A stretch of 64,000 nucleotides of DNA from Nocardioides sp. SR21 (GTDB lineage: Bacteria; Actinomycetota; Actinomycetes; Propionibacteriales; Nocardioidaceae). The stretch covers positions 310,001 through 374,000 of the forward strand of contig NZ_JAKWJR010000004.1 in the NCBI RefSeq assembly GCF_022761125.1, given 5' to 3'. The notes beneath the pieces were generated by a model. The model had not been told where the DNA came from and made no database searches. It was given only the letters and a program-made list of their open reading frames with translations. Position numbers and translations under genes: made by a program. Of this stretch, positions 11,662 to 19,020 are shown in pieces. How positions within the stretch are numbered: the first letter of the stretch is position 1; every line of letters starts with the position of its first letter.

Positions 11662-11716
11662 CCGGGAATTCTGGCACGCGGGTTGGGCGAACACGCGTGG
11701 GGGAGGATGGCGAGCG

Positions 11717-12985
11717 ATGACGACCACAGCGATCCCCCTGATCACGCCGGACCCCGCCGCGGACGACGAGCGCCGCCGTGGGCTGCGCCGGATGCGCACC
11801 CTGGCGGTGTCCCTGCTGGGCTTCGCCGCCGTCGTGTACGTCGCGACGCTGGGGCAGGACGGGTTCCTCGGCTTCGTGAACGCCGGCGCCGAGGCCTCGA
11901 TGGTCGGCGCGATCGCGGACTGGTTCGCGGTCACCGCGCTGTTCAAGCACCCGCTCGGGCTGCCGGTCCCGCACACCGCCCTGATCCCGAAGCGCAAGGA
12001 CGAGCTCGGCAAGGGGCTCGAGGAGTTCGTGGGGGAGAACTTCCTCCACGAGGAGATCATCCGCGAGCGCGTCGCCTCGGCCACGATCTCGCTGCGGGTG
12101 GGGCGCTGGCTCGCCGTACCGGAGCACACGCAGCGTGCCGCCGACGAGATCGCCGACGTCGCGGTGCTCGCGCTGAACCGCGTCCGCGACGAGCACGTCG
12201 AGGGGCTGATCCGCGACGCGCTGGTGCCGCGGTTCCACGAGGAGCCGATCGCGCCCCTGCTCGGCACCATGCTGGAGGAGGCGGTCCGCGACGACCTCCA
12301 CCACGGGCTCGTCGACCTCGGCCTGGTCGAGCTGCACCGCTGGCTGGTCGAGAACCCCGACACCGTCACGCTGATCCTGGGGGAGCGGGCGCCGTGGTGG
12401 GCGCCGACCCGGCTCAACGACGCGGTCACGTCGCGCGTGCACCGGGAGCTCGTGCAGTGGGTCGAGGACATCCGCGACGACCCGCACCACCACGCCCGGC
12501 AGGCGATGGACTCGATGCTCGCCCAGCTCGCCCACGACCTGCTCCACGACCCGGCCACGCAGGAGCGCGCCGAGCGCTTCAAGGACCGGCTGCTCGACCA
12601 CCCGCAGGTCCTCGCGTCGAGCGTCTCGCTCTGGAACGCGCTGCGCCGCTCGCTGCTGGCCTCGCTCACCGACCCGGCCGGCGCCGTACGCCAGCGGCTG
12701 CTGTCCGAGCTGTCGTCGTTCGCCGAGCGGCTGCTGGCCGACGAGGCGCTGCGCACGCGGCTGGACGGCCTGGCCGCCGACGCCGCGGTGTTCGGCGTCG
12801 AGCGGTACGGCGCCGAGGTCACCACGATCATCACGACCACGATCGAGCGGTGGGACGGTAAGGAGGCGGCCCGCCGCATCGAGCTGCACGTCGGGCGGGA
12901 CCTGCAGTTCATCCGGATCAACGGCACGATCGTCGGCGGTCTCGTCGGTGTGCTGATCCATGCTGTCTCCGGGACGATCGGATGA
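11717..12985 (+). CDS. DUF445 family membrane-associated protein
   Basis: This 422-residue protein has a hydrophobic segment near residues 37-55 (TLAVSLLGFAAVVYVATL) and the DUF445 hallmark EASMVGAIADWFAVTALFKHPLGLPVPHTALIP. A long alpha-helical middle follows, and the C terminus has the second conserved stretch RINGTIVGGLVGVLIH with a membrane helix. ATG 11717 follows GGGAGG with suitable spacing. It overlaps the next gene by ATGA. The molecular function of the family is not known; related proteins (YjiN and others) are inner-membrane proteins. Confidence 0.85.
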   Translation: MTTTAIPLITPDPAADDERRRGLRRMRTLAVSLLGFAAVVYVATLGQDGFLGFVNAGAEASMVGAIADWFAVTALFKHPLGLPVPHTALIPKRKDELGKGLEEFVGENFLHEEIIRERVASATISLRVGRWLAVPEHTQRAADEIADVAVLALNRVRDEHVEGLIRDALVPRFHEEPIAPLLGTMLEEAVRDDLHHGLVDLGLVELHRWLVENPDTVTLILGERAPWWAPTRLNDAVTSRVHRELVQWVEDIRDDPHHHARQAMDSMLAQLAHDLLHDPATQERAERFKDRLLDHPQVLASSVSLWNALRRSLLASLTDPAGAVRQRLLSELSSFAERLLADEALRTRLDGLAADAAVFGVERYGAEVTTIITTTIERWDGKEAARRIELHVGRDLQFIRINGTIVGGLVGVLIHAVSGTIG

Positions 12986-14046
12986 CCCTGGAGCTGTCGC
13001 GCGACGACGCGAGGCGGATCGCGGTGCGCGCCCAGCTGCTGGACGCGGAGCGCCCGACCGACCTGCTCGAGGTCGCGCGGCACCTCGCCGTGATCCAGGC
13101 CGAGCCGACCAGCCCGATCGCGCCCAGCGCCGACCTGGTGCTGTGGAGCCGGCTGGGGTCGTCGTACGACGTCGACGAGCTGCGCGACGCGATCGACGAG
13201 CAGGCGCTGATCGAGCACCAGGGCTTCATCCGGCCGGTCGAGGACATGCGGCTCTTCCGCGCGGAGATGGCGGTGTGGCCGGGCGCCGGGCCGCTCAAGG
13301 ACTGGGAGGTCGAGCGCGCGGAGTGGGTGGAGGCCAACAACGGCTGTCGGCTCGACGTCCTGGACGCACTGCGCTCCGACGGGCCGCTGCCGACCAGCGC
13401 GCTGCCCGACACCTGCGAGGTGCCGTGGCGCTCCAGCGGCTGGAACAACAACCGCAACGTGCAACGGCTGCTCGCCCTGATGGTCCAGCGCGGCGAGGTC
13501 GCGACCGTCGGCCGTCAGGGACGCGAGCCCTTGTGGGACCTCGCCGACCGGGTCTACCCCGACGACCCGGTGCCCGACGTGGAGTCGGCGCGGCAGGAGC
13601 TGGCGGAGCGCGAGCTGCGGGCGCACGGCATCCTGCGGAGGAGCGCGGCGGGGGAGCCCGCGGTGGTCGACGGCGTGCGCGGCACGTGGAGGGTCGATCC
13701 GACCCTGCTCGACACCTCGTTCACCGGTCGGGCCGCGCTGCTCTCGCCGTTCGACCGACTGGTGCAGGACCGCAAGCGGCTGGCCGACCTGTTCGGCTTC
13801 GACTACCAGCTCGAGATGTACAAGCCGGTCGAGCAGCGGCGCTGGGGCTACTACGCGCTGCCGGTCCTGTACGCCGACCGGCTCGTCGGCAAGCTCGACG
13901 CGGCCGCCGATCGGGCCGAGGGGGCGCTGGTCGTCCGTGCGCTGCACGAGGACGATCCGTTCACGCCCGACATGGAGGCCGCCGTCTGGGCCGAGGTCGA
14001 CGACCTGGCGCGATGGCTGGACCTCGACGTCGTACGGGCAGAATGA
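12982..14046 (+). CDS. Winged-helix DNA-binding protein, YcaQ/AlkX-like
   Basis: This 354-residue protein belongs to the HTH_42 family, whose E. coli member YcaQ unhooks interstrand DNA crosslinks as a glycosylase. Conserved features include QLLDAERPTDLLEVARHLAVIQ at the N terminus, LWSRLGSSYDVDELRDAIDE, LLSPFDRLVQDRKR and a GYYALPVLY segment late in the protein. YcaQ glycosylases carry a QxQ catalytic motif; only QAE is seen here (IQAEPT), so enzymatic activity should not be assumed. It is coupled to the DUF445 gene by ATGA and to the S4 gene by a second ATGA overlap. Confidence 0.72.
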   Translation: MTLELSRDDARRIAVRAQLLDAERPTDLLEVARHLAVIQAEPTSPIAPSADLVLWSRLGSSYDVDELRDAIDEQALIEHQGFIRPVEDMRLFRAEMAVWPGAGPLKDWEVERAEWVEANNGCRLDVLDALRSDGPLPTSALPDTCEVPWRSSGWNNNRNVQRLLALMVQRGEVATVGRQGREPLWDLADRVYPDDPVPDVESARQELAERELRAHGILRRSAAGEPAVVDGVRGTWRVDPTLLDTSFTGRAALLSPFDRLVQDRKRLADLFGFDYQLEMYKPVEQRRWGYYALPVLYADRLVGKLDAAADRAEGALVVRALHEDDPFTPDMEAAVWAEVDDLARWLDLDVVRAE

Positions 14047-14297
14047 GCGCCATGGCCGAGCCGTTCGACGTACCCATCCGTGACGAGTCCATCCGGCTCG
14101 GTCAGTTCCTCAAGCTCGCCAACCTCGTGGAGAGCGGCGCGGAGGCGAAGCCCGTGATCGCCGACGGTGCGGTGCTGGTCAACGGGGAGGTCGAGACCCG
14201 CCGCGGCCGGCAGCTGGTCAAGGGCGACGTGGTCACCCTCGGGCCGCAGTCCGCGCGGGTCTCCGACGAGTCGGCCTACGACGACCTGCCCTGGTAG
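14043..14297 (+). CDS. Small S4-domain RNA-binding protein (YbcJ-like)
   Basis: This protein of 84 residues (81 if started at the ATG at 14052) is almost entirely one S4 domain: IRLGQFLKLANLVESGAEAK, ADGAVLVNGEVETRRGRQL and KGDVVTLG. S4 domains bind structured RNA, often rRNA. The first ATG overlaps the stop of the YcaQ-like gene. No strong ribosome site precedes either start, which suggests coupling to the upstream gene. It is convergent with the FKBP gene with one base between. The RNA partner is unknown. Confidence 0.82.
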   Translation: MSAMAEPFDVPIRDESIRLGQFLKLANLVESGAEAKPVIADGAVLVNGEVETRRGRQLVKGDVVTLGPQSARVSDESAYDDLPW

Positions 14298-14298
14298 G

Positions 14299-14667
14299 TC
14301 AGCGGACCGACAGCAGGTCGACGACGAAGATCAGCGTCTCGCCCGGCTTGATGACCGCGCCGGCGCCGCGGTCGCCGTACCCCAGGTGCGGCGGGATGAC
14401 CAGCTGGCGGCGACCGCCGACCTTCATGCCCTGCACGCCCTGGTCCCAGCCCTGGATGACCTGACCGATGCCGAGCCGGAAGTCCAGCGGGGCGCCGCGG
14501 TTGTACGACGCGTCGAACTCCTCGCCGGTCGAGTGGGCGACGCCGACGTAGTGCACCGACACGGTCGAGCCGGCGGTCGCCTCGGCGCCGCTGCCCTCGG
14601 TGATCTCGGTGACCACGAGGTCGGCGGGCGGGTCGAAGTCGGGGAAGTCGATCTCGGGCTTGTCCAT
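14299..14667 (-). CDS. FKBP-type peptidyl-prolyl isomerase
   Basis: This 122-residue protein is a single FKBP domain that speeds cis-trans isomerisation of proline bonds. The typical pocket residues are visible: VSVHYVG, FDASYNRGAPLDFRLG, VIQGWDQGVQGMKVGGRRQLVIP and PGETLIFVVDLL. No signal peptide or lipobox is seen, so it is probably cytoplasmic. It forms a single-gene unit convergent with the S4 gene. The family call is secure. Confidence 0.92.
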   Translation of the reverse strand: MDKPEIDFPDFDPPADLVVTEITEGSGAEATAGSTVSVHYVGVAHSTGEEFDASYNRGAPLDFRLGIGQVIQGWDQGVQGMKVGGRRQLVIPPHLGYGDRGAGAVIKPGETLIFVVDLLSVR

Positions 14668-14736
14668 GCGACCCACCCTAGCGAGCGTCACTCGGCGCGA
14701 GCGTGTCGAGCACCGGCCGGCGGGTACTGGTCGTGC

Positions 14737-14868
14737 ATGAAGCTGATGAGGACAGTGGCGCTCGCCGGCGTCGCCAAGAAGATGTACGACGAGTCCCGCA
14801 AGCCCGAGAACCAGGCCCGGATCAAGGCCGCCATCGCGAAGGTGCGCGATCGGCGCCACCGGCGGTGA
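14737..14868 (+). CDS. Small basic hypothetical protein (43 residues)
   Basis: ATG 14737 opens a 43-codon frame (MKLMRTVALAGVAKKMYDESR onward) that is rich in lysine and arginine, predicted helical, with the end KVRDRRHRR. It begins 69 bases from the divergent FKBP start. No good ribosome site is present. The composition, with lysines spaced along a helix, looks like a real small nucleic-acid- or membrane-associated protein rather than a shadow. No function can be assigned. Confidence 0.5.
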   Translation: MKLMRTVALAGVAKKMYDESRKPENQARIKAAIAKVRDRRHRR

Positions 14869-15145
14869 CCTGCGAACGCAGCGGGTTCATCGGTATGGGT
14901 GAGGACGGGTCTTGGGGGCGAGGCGTAGCGTCGACAGCGAGTGCTCGCGACGCGGAGACCTGATGCCCTGGGGCCGGTTTCGCGTCCATCCCTCTCTCGG
15001 GCGGGTGCTCACCGGAGGATCACCGGAAGCAGCGAGGTGTCACTCCGGTGGTCCCGGTCGCCGCTGCCGGTCGGGGCCAGGGGCCGCGGAGTGTGGGCAT
15101 TTGCCCAGATCAGCACTCAGCGGCCCCACCCCACCCGATGACCGC
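14869..15145. other. Non-coding stretch before the SnoaL remnant
   Basis: No convincing gene was found in these 277 bases. A weak hairpin can form between CACCGGA and TCCGGTG arms near 15010-15050. Codon-position GC bias is lost compared with the neighbouring genes, which fits decayed or inserted sequence. Confidence 0.4.
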
Positions 15146-15229
15146 TCAGCGGACGGCGCCGCCGAAGAACACCTGGATCTCCACGATCTGGCCGTCGGCG
15201 ACGGTGATCAGCTCGGTGTTGCGGTGACT
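15146..15229 (-). pseudogene. C-terminal remnant of a SnoaL/NTF2-like protein
   Basis: Reading the minus strand to a TGA at 15148-15146 gives HRNTELITVADGQIVEIQVF followed by FGGAVR. This is the characteristic last strand pair and C terminus of SnoaL-like NTF2-fold proteins. The matching coding sequence ends abruptly at about 15229, exactly where the first long direct repeat begins (15231). No start codon or N-terminal domain remains. It is best read as a gene truncated by arrival of the repeat element. The family call rests on a short stretch. Confidence 0.55.
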
Positions 15230-15230
15230 T

Positions 15231-15375
15231 GGCGGCCTGCGGGTGCGTGGGCGGTACCGGTTCCTGATTTCGGATTACGGGGTCACCGCGGTCTGTGGGT
15301 CACCGGAAGGTGGTGACGGCGGTAGGTCGGCTTGCGGGTCCGCTCGCGTCGACCGTTGTGGTCACCGTTGGAAGA
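15231..15375 (+). repeat. Long direct repeat, copy 1
   Basis: About 145 bases beginning GGCGGCCTGCGGGTGCGTGG are repeated with roughly 90% identity at 15464-15609. Shared blocks include GGATTACGGGGTCACCGCGG and GACCGTTGTGGTCACCGTTG. The two copies lie 233 bases apart. They are non-coding and sit beside the DUF222/HNH gene. Confidence 0.85.
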
Positions 15376-15386
15376 CGGCTTCGGTG

Positions 15387-15421
15387 GCTGAGGTGCGAGC
15401 GCTGGCGAGCCTCGTAACCAC
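15387..15421. repeat. Left member of an inverted repeat flanking the DUF222/HNH gene
   Basis: The stretch GGTGCGAGCGCTGGCGAGCC (15392-15411) and its borders match in inverted orientation the sequence at 17051-17095, with only a few mismatches over about 40 bases. The pair brackets the DUF222/HNH gene and both sets of direct repeats nearest to it. Confidence 0.65.
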
Positions 15422-15463
15422 CTGCATGTGGCGCCCGACGGCCCGCGCGGATCGCGGTGGCTA

Positions 15464-15609
15464 GGCGGCTTGCGGGTGCGTGGGCGGTGCCGGTTCCTTG
15501 ATTGTCGGATTACGGGGTCACCGCGGTCTGTGGTCACCGGAAGGTGGTGACGGCGGTGGGCCGGCTTGCGGGTCCGCTCGGGTCGACCGTTGTGGTCACC
15601 GTTGGAAGA
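15464..15609 (+). repeat. Long direct repeat, copy 2
   Basis: Second copy of the 145-base repeat at 15231-15375. It differs by a few substitutions and single-base gaps (for example CGGTCTGTGGTCACC against CGGTCTGTGGGTCACC). It ends 13 bases before the terminator hairpin of the DUF222/HNH gene. Confidence 0.85.
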
Positions 15610-15621
15610 ACACGACGAATG

Positions 15622-15645
15622 CCCCGCCGGCCGTGGTCGGCGGGG
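15622..15645 (-). terminator. Probable terminator hairpin after the DUF222/HNH gene
   Basis: CCCCGCC at 15622-15628 pairs with GGCGGGG at 15639-15645 across a 10-base loop. It lies seven bases beyond the stop of the minus-strand gene at 15652. No U-tract follows, which is usual in actinobacteria. Confidence 0.5.
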
Positions 15646-15651
15646 TGGGGG

Positions 15652-16833
15652 TCAGCGGATATGTCGGTCGACGCGGACGTGGTAGCTGCAGCCGGTCGGG
15701 CTGGTCCAGGTGAAGGTCCGTGGGCCGGTGCGGTGGTAGGTCCAGGCGGTGAAGGTCTTCACCCGGTGATGGTGACGGCACAGGGGCGCGAGGTTCCGGG
15801 TGTCGGTGCGACCGATCGGGAACTCGGTGATGTGGTCGTTGTCCGCGGAGCGTGACCTGCGGCTGCAGCCGGGGAACACACACCGCGGGAAGGTCAGGAC
15901 GACCTGCTCCTGCTGCCGCTCCGTCGGCGTGTAGGCGTCGGTGGCGAGGTCCTCGTTCAGGTCCAGCACCGGCCGGACCGTCACCGTGGTGCCGGCGGTC
16001 TGGCACCACTGCTGGACCTGCTCCGGAGTCACGACGGTGCGGGTGTTCTCGACCTCGACCATCCGGGAGTCGGCCTGGGCGTGGGTGTAGATCACGACCT
16101 CACGCTCGGCGTCGCTGTCACCGCTGCCGAGCATCCCCGCGGCGATCGAGCGGCGGACGTCGATCGGGAGGGCGGGGTCGAGGGTGGCGGCCTTCGCCTT
16201 CAGGTTCTCGTCCAACGCGACCGCGTCGGCGAGGTCCATGACCCCGGCGACGGGGACCTGTCCGGTCGAGGTGACCTGGCGCCAGTAGAACGTGAGGTGC
16301 CGGTGCTCGGCGTCGGCTTGGCGGCGTTGTTCGGCAGCTTGGGGGTCGAACTCGGCACGGGCTGCTTCGACGGTCCGCTCGATCTGGGCGAACGTGCACG
16401 TGTGCAGCACCGGCGCGAGCGCGCGGTCCACGAACGCCGCCGCATCGACCGGCAGCGACTTGGTCTGCTGCGCGAACTTGCGGGCCTTCCACGACGCAAC
16501 ATCCGCGCCGAGCACCCGTGCCCAGGTGCGTGGGAGCCGGTGCGCCAGCTCGACCGCGTCCCCGATGAACACCCGGCCGGCGTCGGTGTTCATCCCGACC
16601 GCCAGGGCGAACTCCGCGATCGAGAACTCCGCCACCGTCGGGGCCTCGTCGCCGGCGACCTCGAGCTCCCGCTCCTCCCAGGACCGCGACGCGTCCACGA
16701 CGTCGCCGGGGTTCAGTGCCGCCCACTCGACGGCGAGCTGCAGCTTGTCGATCTCGGCTTTCACGGCGGCGGCTTGGCGTTGGCGGGCGACCTTCAGCAC
16801 CTGCTCACGAGTGAGAGTGCTGGTCGTCGTCAT
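15652..16833 (-). CDS. DUF222/HNH endonuclease-domain protein (13E12 repeat family)
   Basis: This 393-residue protein combines an N-terminal DUF222 helical domain (about 20-290) with a C-terminal HNH nuclease motif: CVFPGCSRRSRSADNDHITE, followed by RNLAPLCRHHHRVKTF. The two cysteines before and the HHH after are the expected metal ligands. Actinobacteria carry many copies of this family (13E12 in M. tuberculosis, abundant in Nocardioides); they spread as multicopy genes, but the biological role is not established. It is bracketed by direct repeats on both sides and by a shared inverted repeat, which suggests recent mobility or rearrangement. The start ATG is at 16833. Confidence 0.85.
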   Translation of the reverse strand: MTTTSTLTREQVLKVARQRQAAAVKAEIDKLQLAVEWAALNPGDVVDASRSWEERELEVAGDEAPTVAEFSIAEFALAVGMNTDAGRVFIGDAVELAHRLPRTWARVLGADVASWKARKFAQQTKSLPVDAAAFVDRALAPVLHTCTFAQIERTVEAARAEFDPQAAEQRRQADAEHRHLTFYWRQVTSTGQVPVAGVMDLADAVALDENLKAKAATLDPALPIDVRRSIAAGMLGSGDSDAEREVVIYTHAQADSRMVEVENTRTVVTPEQVQQWCQTAGTTVTVRPVLDLNEDLATDAYTPTERQQEQVVLTFPRCVFPGCSRRSRSADNDHITEFPIGRTDTRNLAPLCRHHHRVKTFTAWTYHRTGPRTFTWTSPTGCSYHVRVDRHIR

Positions 16834-16950
16834 GGTTCAACCCAAGCAGGGACCACCGACAGTGAGGCCCCGGAATCCCTTGTTTTGACCGGGATGTGGA
16901 CACTTTCGAGAAATAGTTCGGAGGATTTCGGTGGTCGTTTCGAGGCCCAC

Positions 16951-17050
16951 CGCCGGAAAGCCGGGAAGCAGCGCCAGCCCGAAGCCGCCGTATCCGCGTA
17001 AAAGCCCTATCGGTCGCAACCACCAGCAACCCGCAGGCGACCGAGAGTCA
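16951..17050 (+). repeat. Direct repeat beside the CBS gene, copy A
   Basis: The block GCCGGGAAGCAGCGCCAGCC through CGGTCGCAACCACCAGCAAC recurs at 17101-17199 with a few substitutions. The spacing between copies is about 148 bases. Copy A ends at GAGAGTCAG directly before the inverted repeat at 17051. Confidence 0.85.
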
Positions 17051-17095
17051 GCTGGTTTCGAGGCTCGCTAGCCCTCGCACCCCAACCACCGAGCC
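17051..17095. repeat. Right member of the inverted repeat flanking the DUF222/HNH gene
   Basis: GGTTTCGAGGCTCGCTAGCC (17054-17073) with the following CTCGCACCCCAACCACCG is the reverse complement, with some mismatches, of 15387-15421. The core also resembles the hairpin element at 40639-40679, so it belongs to a dispersed palindromic family. Confidence 0.65.
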
Positions 17096-17100
17096 CCACC

Positions 17101-17199
17101 ACCGCAAGCCGGGAAGCAGCGCCAGCCCGAAGCCCGCCGTACCGTGTAAAAGCCCTGTCGGTCGCAACCACCAGCAACCCGCAGGCCACCGAGACTCAG
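17101..17199 (+). repeat. Direct repeat beside the CBS gene, copy B
   Basis: Second copy of the repeat at 16951. Its end, GAGACTCAG, includes the stop codon of the CBS-domain gene (17196-17198). The corresponding stretch in copy A (GAGAGTCAG) is also followed by a CTGGT sequence, so the repeat may have copied the last bases of the gene. Confidence 0.85.
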
Positions 17200-17627
17200 G
17201 TCTGGTGCACGTAGCTGTCGAGCTGGTCGCGCTCGAACTCGAGCTGGTCGATGCGGTGCTTCACGACGTCGCCGATGGAGATGATCCCGACGAGGGCGTC
17301 GCCGCGGACGACGGGGACGTGGCGGATGCGGCGGTCGGTCATGGTCTTCATCAGCTCGTCGACGAGGGTGTTCTCGTCGCAGGTCTCGACCGCGGTGGTC
17401 ATGATCGCGCTGACGGTGTTGTTGATGACGGTGCCGTCGCGGTGCAGGTGGCGTACGACGTCGCGCTCGCTCACGATGCCCTGCAACGTGGTGCCGTCGG
17501 AGCTGACGATCAGCGCGCCGACGTTGTTCTCGTCGAGCAGCGCTATCAGCTCGCGCACGCCGGCGTCCGGGCTGATCGTGACGATCACCTGGCTGGGCTT
17601 GGCCTGCAGCACCTCACTGATCCGCAT
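17196..17627 (-). CDS. Two-CBS-domain protein
   Basis: This 143-residue protein consists of a tandem CBS pair, which forms one adenosyl-ligand-binding module. The first CBS covers about 10-60 (GVRELIALLDENNVGALIV, GIVSERDVVRHL) and the second about 75-130 (TLVDELMKTMTDRRIRHVPV, LVGIISIGDVVKHRI). A short helical tail follows (EFERDQLDSYVHQT). No catalytic domain is attached, so it is a stand-alone sensor of the kind common in actinobacteria. It is 40 bases downstream of hisN on the same strand. The ligand and partner are unknown. Confidence 0.9.
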   Translation of the reverse strand: MRISEVLQAKPSQVIVTISPDAGVRELIALLDENNVGALIVSSDGTTLQGIVSERDVVRHLHRDGTVINNTVSAIMTTAVETCDENTLVDELMKTMTDRRIRHVPVVRGDALVGIISIGDVVKHRIDQLEFERDQLDSYVHQT

Positions 17628-17667
17628 GGCTTCGACGGTACTGGCGCGCGGCCACGCAGTACAGAGG

Positions 17668-18537
17668 TCACTCCCTGGATCGGTGCATCCTCAGGTCCGA
17701 CACCGAGCCCGGGCCGGTACGTCGCGAGTCCGGGTCGTCGTCGTCGTGCGGCATCGAGCCGAGGAACGACAGCGCGGCCTCGTGCAGGTGACCGTTGGTG
17801 GCCAGCGCGTTGCCGCCGAACGGCCCGTCGGTGCCCTCGAGCGAGCTGAAGCGCCCGCCGGCCTCGCGCACGATGATGTCGAGCGCCGCCATGTCGTAGA
17901 CCTCGAGCTCGGGCTCGGCGGCGATGTCGACGGCCCCCTCGGCGAGCAGCATGTACGACCAGAAGTCGCCGTACGCCCGTGTCCGCCAGCAGCGTCGCAT
18001 CAGCGTCATGAAGTCCTCGAGCTGGCCGCGCTCCTCCCAGCCGTGCAGGGAGGAGTACGACAGGGACGCGTCCTCGAGCCGGCGTACGTCGGACACCTGG
18101 CAGCGGGTCGCCTTGAGCAGCGACCGGCCGGTCCAGGCGCCGTTCCCGGTCGAGGCCCACCAGCGCCGGTTCAGCAGCGGCGCGGACACGACGCCGAGGA
18201 CGACCTCGTCGTCGACGACCAGCGAGATCAGCGTCGCCCAGACAGGGACGCCGCGCACGAAGTTCTTGGTGCCGTCGATCGGGTCGATGACCCAGCGGCG
18301 CTGGCTGTGCCCGGTCGAGCCCTGCTCCTCGCCGGTGATCGCGTCCCGGGAACGGACCCGGGAGAGAGTACGCCGGATGCTCTCCTCGACCGCCTGGTCG
18401 GCGTCCGTGACCGGGGTCAGGTCGGGCTTGCTCATCACGTGCAGGTCCAGCGCCTTGAAGCGCGCCTCGGTCAGGGAGTCCGCGTCATCGGCCAGCACGT
18501 GAGCCAGCCGGAGATCGTCGGTGTAGTCAGTCGACAC
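17668..18537 (-). CDS. hisN: Histidinol-phosphatase, inositol monophosphatase family
   Basis: This 289-residue magnesium-dependent phosphatase is the likely HisN that removes phosphate from histidinol phosphate. Metal-binding motifs are present: TGEEQG near residue 68, WVIDPIDGTKNF near residues 82-93, and VYDMAALD near the C terminus. The segment RGVPVWATLISLVVDD fits HisN better than general IMPases. The start is a GTG at 18537. The C-terminal 35 residues are acidic and disordered. In related actinobacteria hisN lies close to aroA and rsgA, as here. The substrate is inferred from family and synteny. Confidence 0.82.
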   Translation of the reverse strand: MSTDYTDDLRLAHVLADDADSLTEARFKALDLHVMSKPDLTPVTDADQAVEESIRRTLSRVRSRDAITGEEQGSTGHSQRRWVIDPIDGTKNFVRGVPVWATLISLVVDDEVVLGVVSAPLLNRRWWASTGNGAWTGRSLLKATRCQVSDVRRLEDASLSYSSLHGWEERGQLEDFMTLMRRCWRTRAYGDFWSYMLLAEGAVDIAAEPELEVYDMAALDIIVREAGGRFSSLEGTDGPFGGNALATNGHLHEAALSFLGSMPHDDDDPDSRRTGPGSVSDLRMHRSRE

Positions 18538-18588
18538 GCCGCCAGCCTATTCACTGAACGCTCCGGGGTGGGGGACCGTGTACCAGTC

Positions 18589-19020
18589 ATGGAGATCAAC
18601 GGCCTCCCACTTCACCCCCTCGTCGTCCACGCGGCGGTCATCTTCGGCCCCCTCGCGGCCCTCGCGGCGCTCGCGTACCTCGTGCCGCGCTGGCGCGACG
18701 TGATGCGCTGGCCGATGGTCGTGCTCGCGGTGGTCGCGACCGGCGCCCTCGTCCTCTCGTACTTCTCGGGCGGCGACTTCCTCGACAGCAGGTCCGAGCT
18801 CCGCCAGCTCCCGCAGGTGCAGGAGCACGAGGACCTCGGCGAGCAGCTGCTCTGGATCAGCCTCGCGTTCGGCGCGGTCGCGGTCGTCTCCGGCTGGCTC
18901 CACGCCCGCACCGGAGCGCTCCGCGTCGTGTTCGACGTGCTGCTCGCGGTGACCGCGGTCGTGCTGCTGGTGTGGGTGTTCCGCACCGGCGAGGCCGGCG
19001 CCCGCGCCGTCTGGGGCTAG
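18589..19020 (+). CDS. DUF2231-like four-helix membrane protein
   Basis: This 143-residue protein has four hydrophobic segments (about 8-30, 40-60, 88-105, 115-132) and the opening MEINGLPLHPLVVHAAVIF, in which the conserved LHP and H residues are typical of DUF2231 proteins. The family is linked to haem or redox membrane functions, but no member here gives a precise role. It is divergent from hisN across 51 bases, and its last four bases overlap the convergent rsgA stop. Confidence 0.75.
   Translation: MEINGLPLHPLVVHAAVIFGPLAALAALAYLVPRWRDVMRWPMVVLAVVATGALVLSYFSGGDFLDSRSELRQLPQVQEHEDLGEQLLWISLAFGAVAVVSGWLHARTGALRVVFDVLLAVTAVVLLVWVFRTGEAGARAVWG

Larger units (their letters stand above)
16834..17195. 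other. Repeat-filled intergenic region upstream of the DUF222/HNH gene
   Basis: These 362 bases contain no gene. They hold the promoter region of the DUF222/HNH gene, two copies of a roughly 90-base direct repeat and the right member of the flanking inverted repeat. Short open frames here read through the repeat copies and show no family resemblance. Confidence 0.6.

Noticed and set aside
11664..11690. Second SigR promoter (GGGAAT near 11664)
   Set aside because: No GTT at 18 bases and no gene start in the right place.
15231..15609. CRISPR-like array from the two long repeats
   Set aside because: Only two copies, 145 bases long, with no short regular repeats or spacers and no cas genes.
14869..15650. 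Several 60-130-codon frames in the repeat island
   Set aside because: They read through repeat copies in both strands, lack ribosome sites and show no domain resemblance.
17251..19020. Long plus-strand gene over CBS and hisN
   Set aside because: Shadow of the minus-strand genes; only the last 143 codons (from ATG 18589) form a plausible membrane protein.
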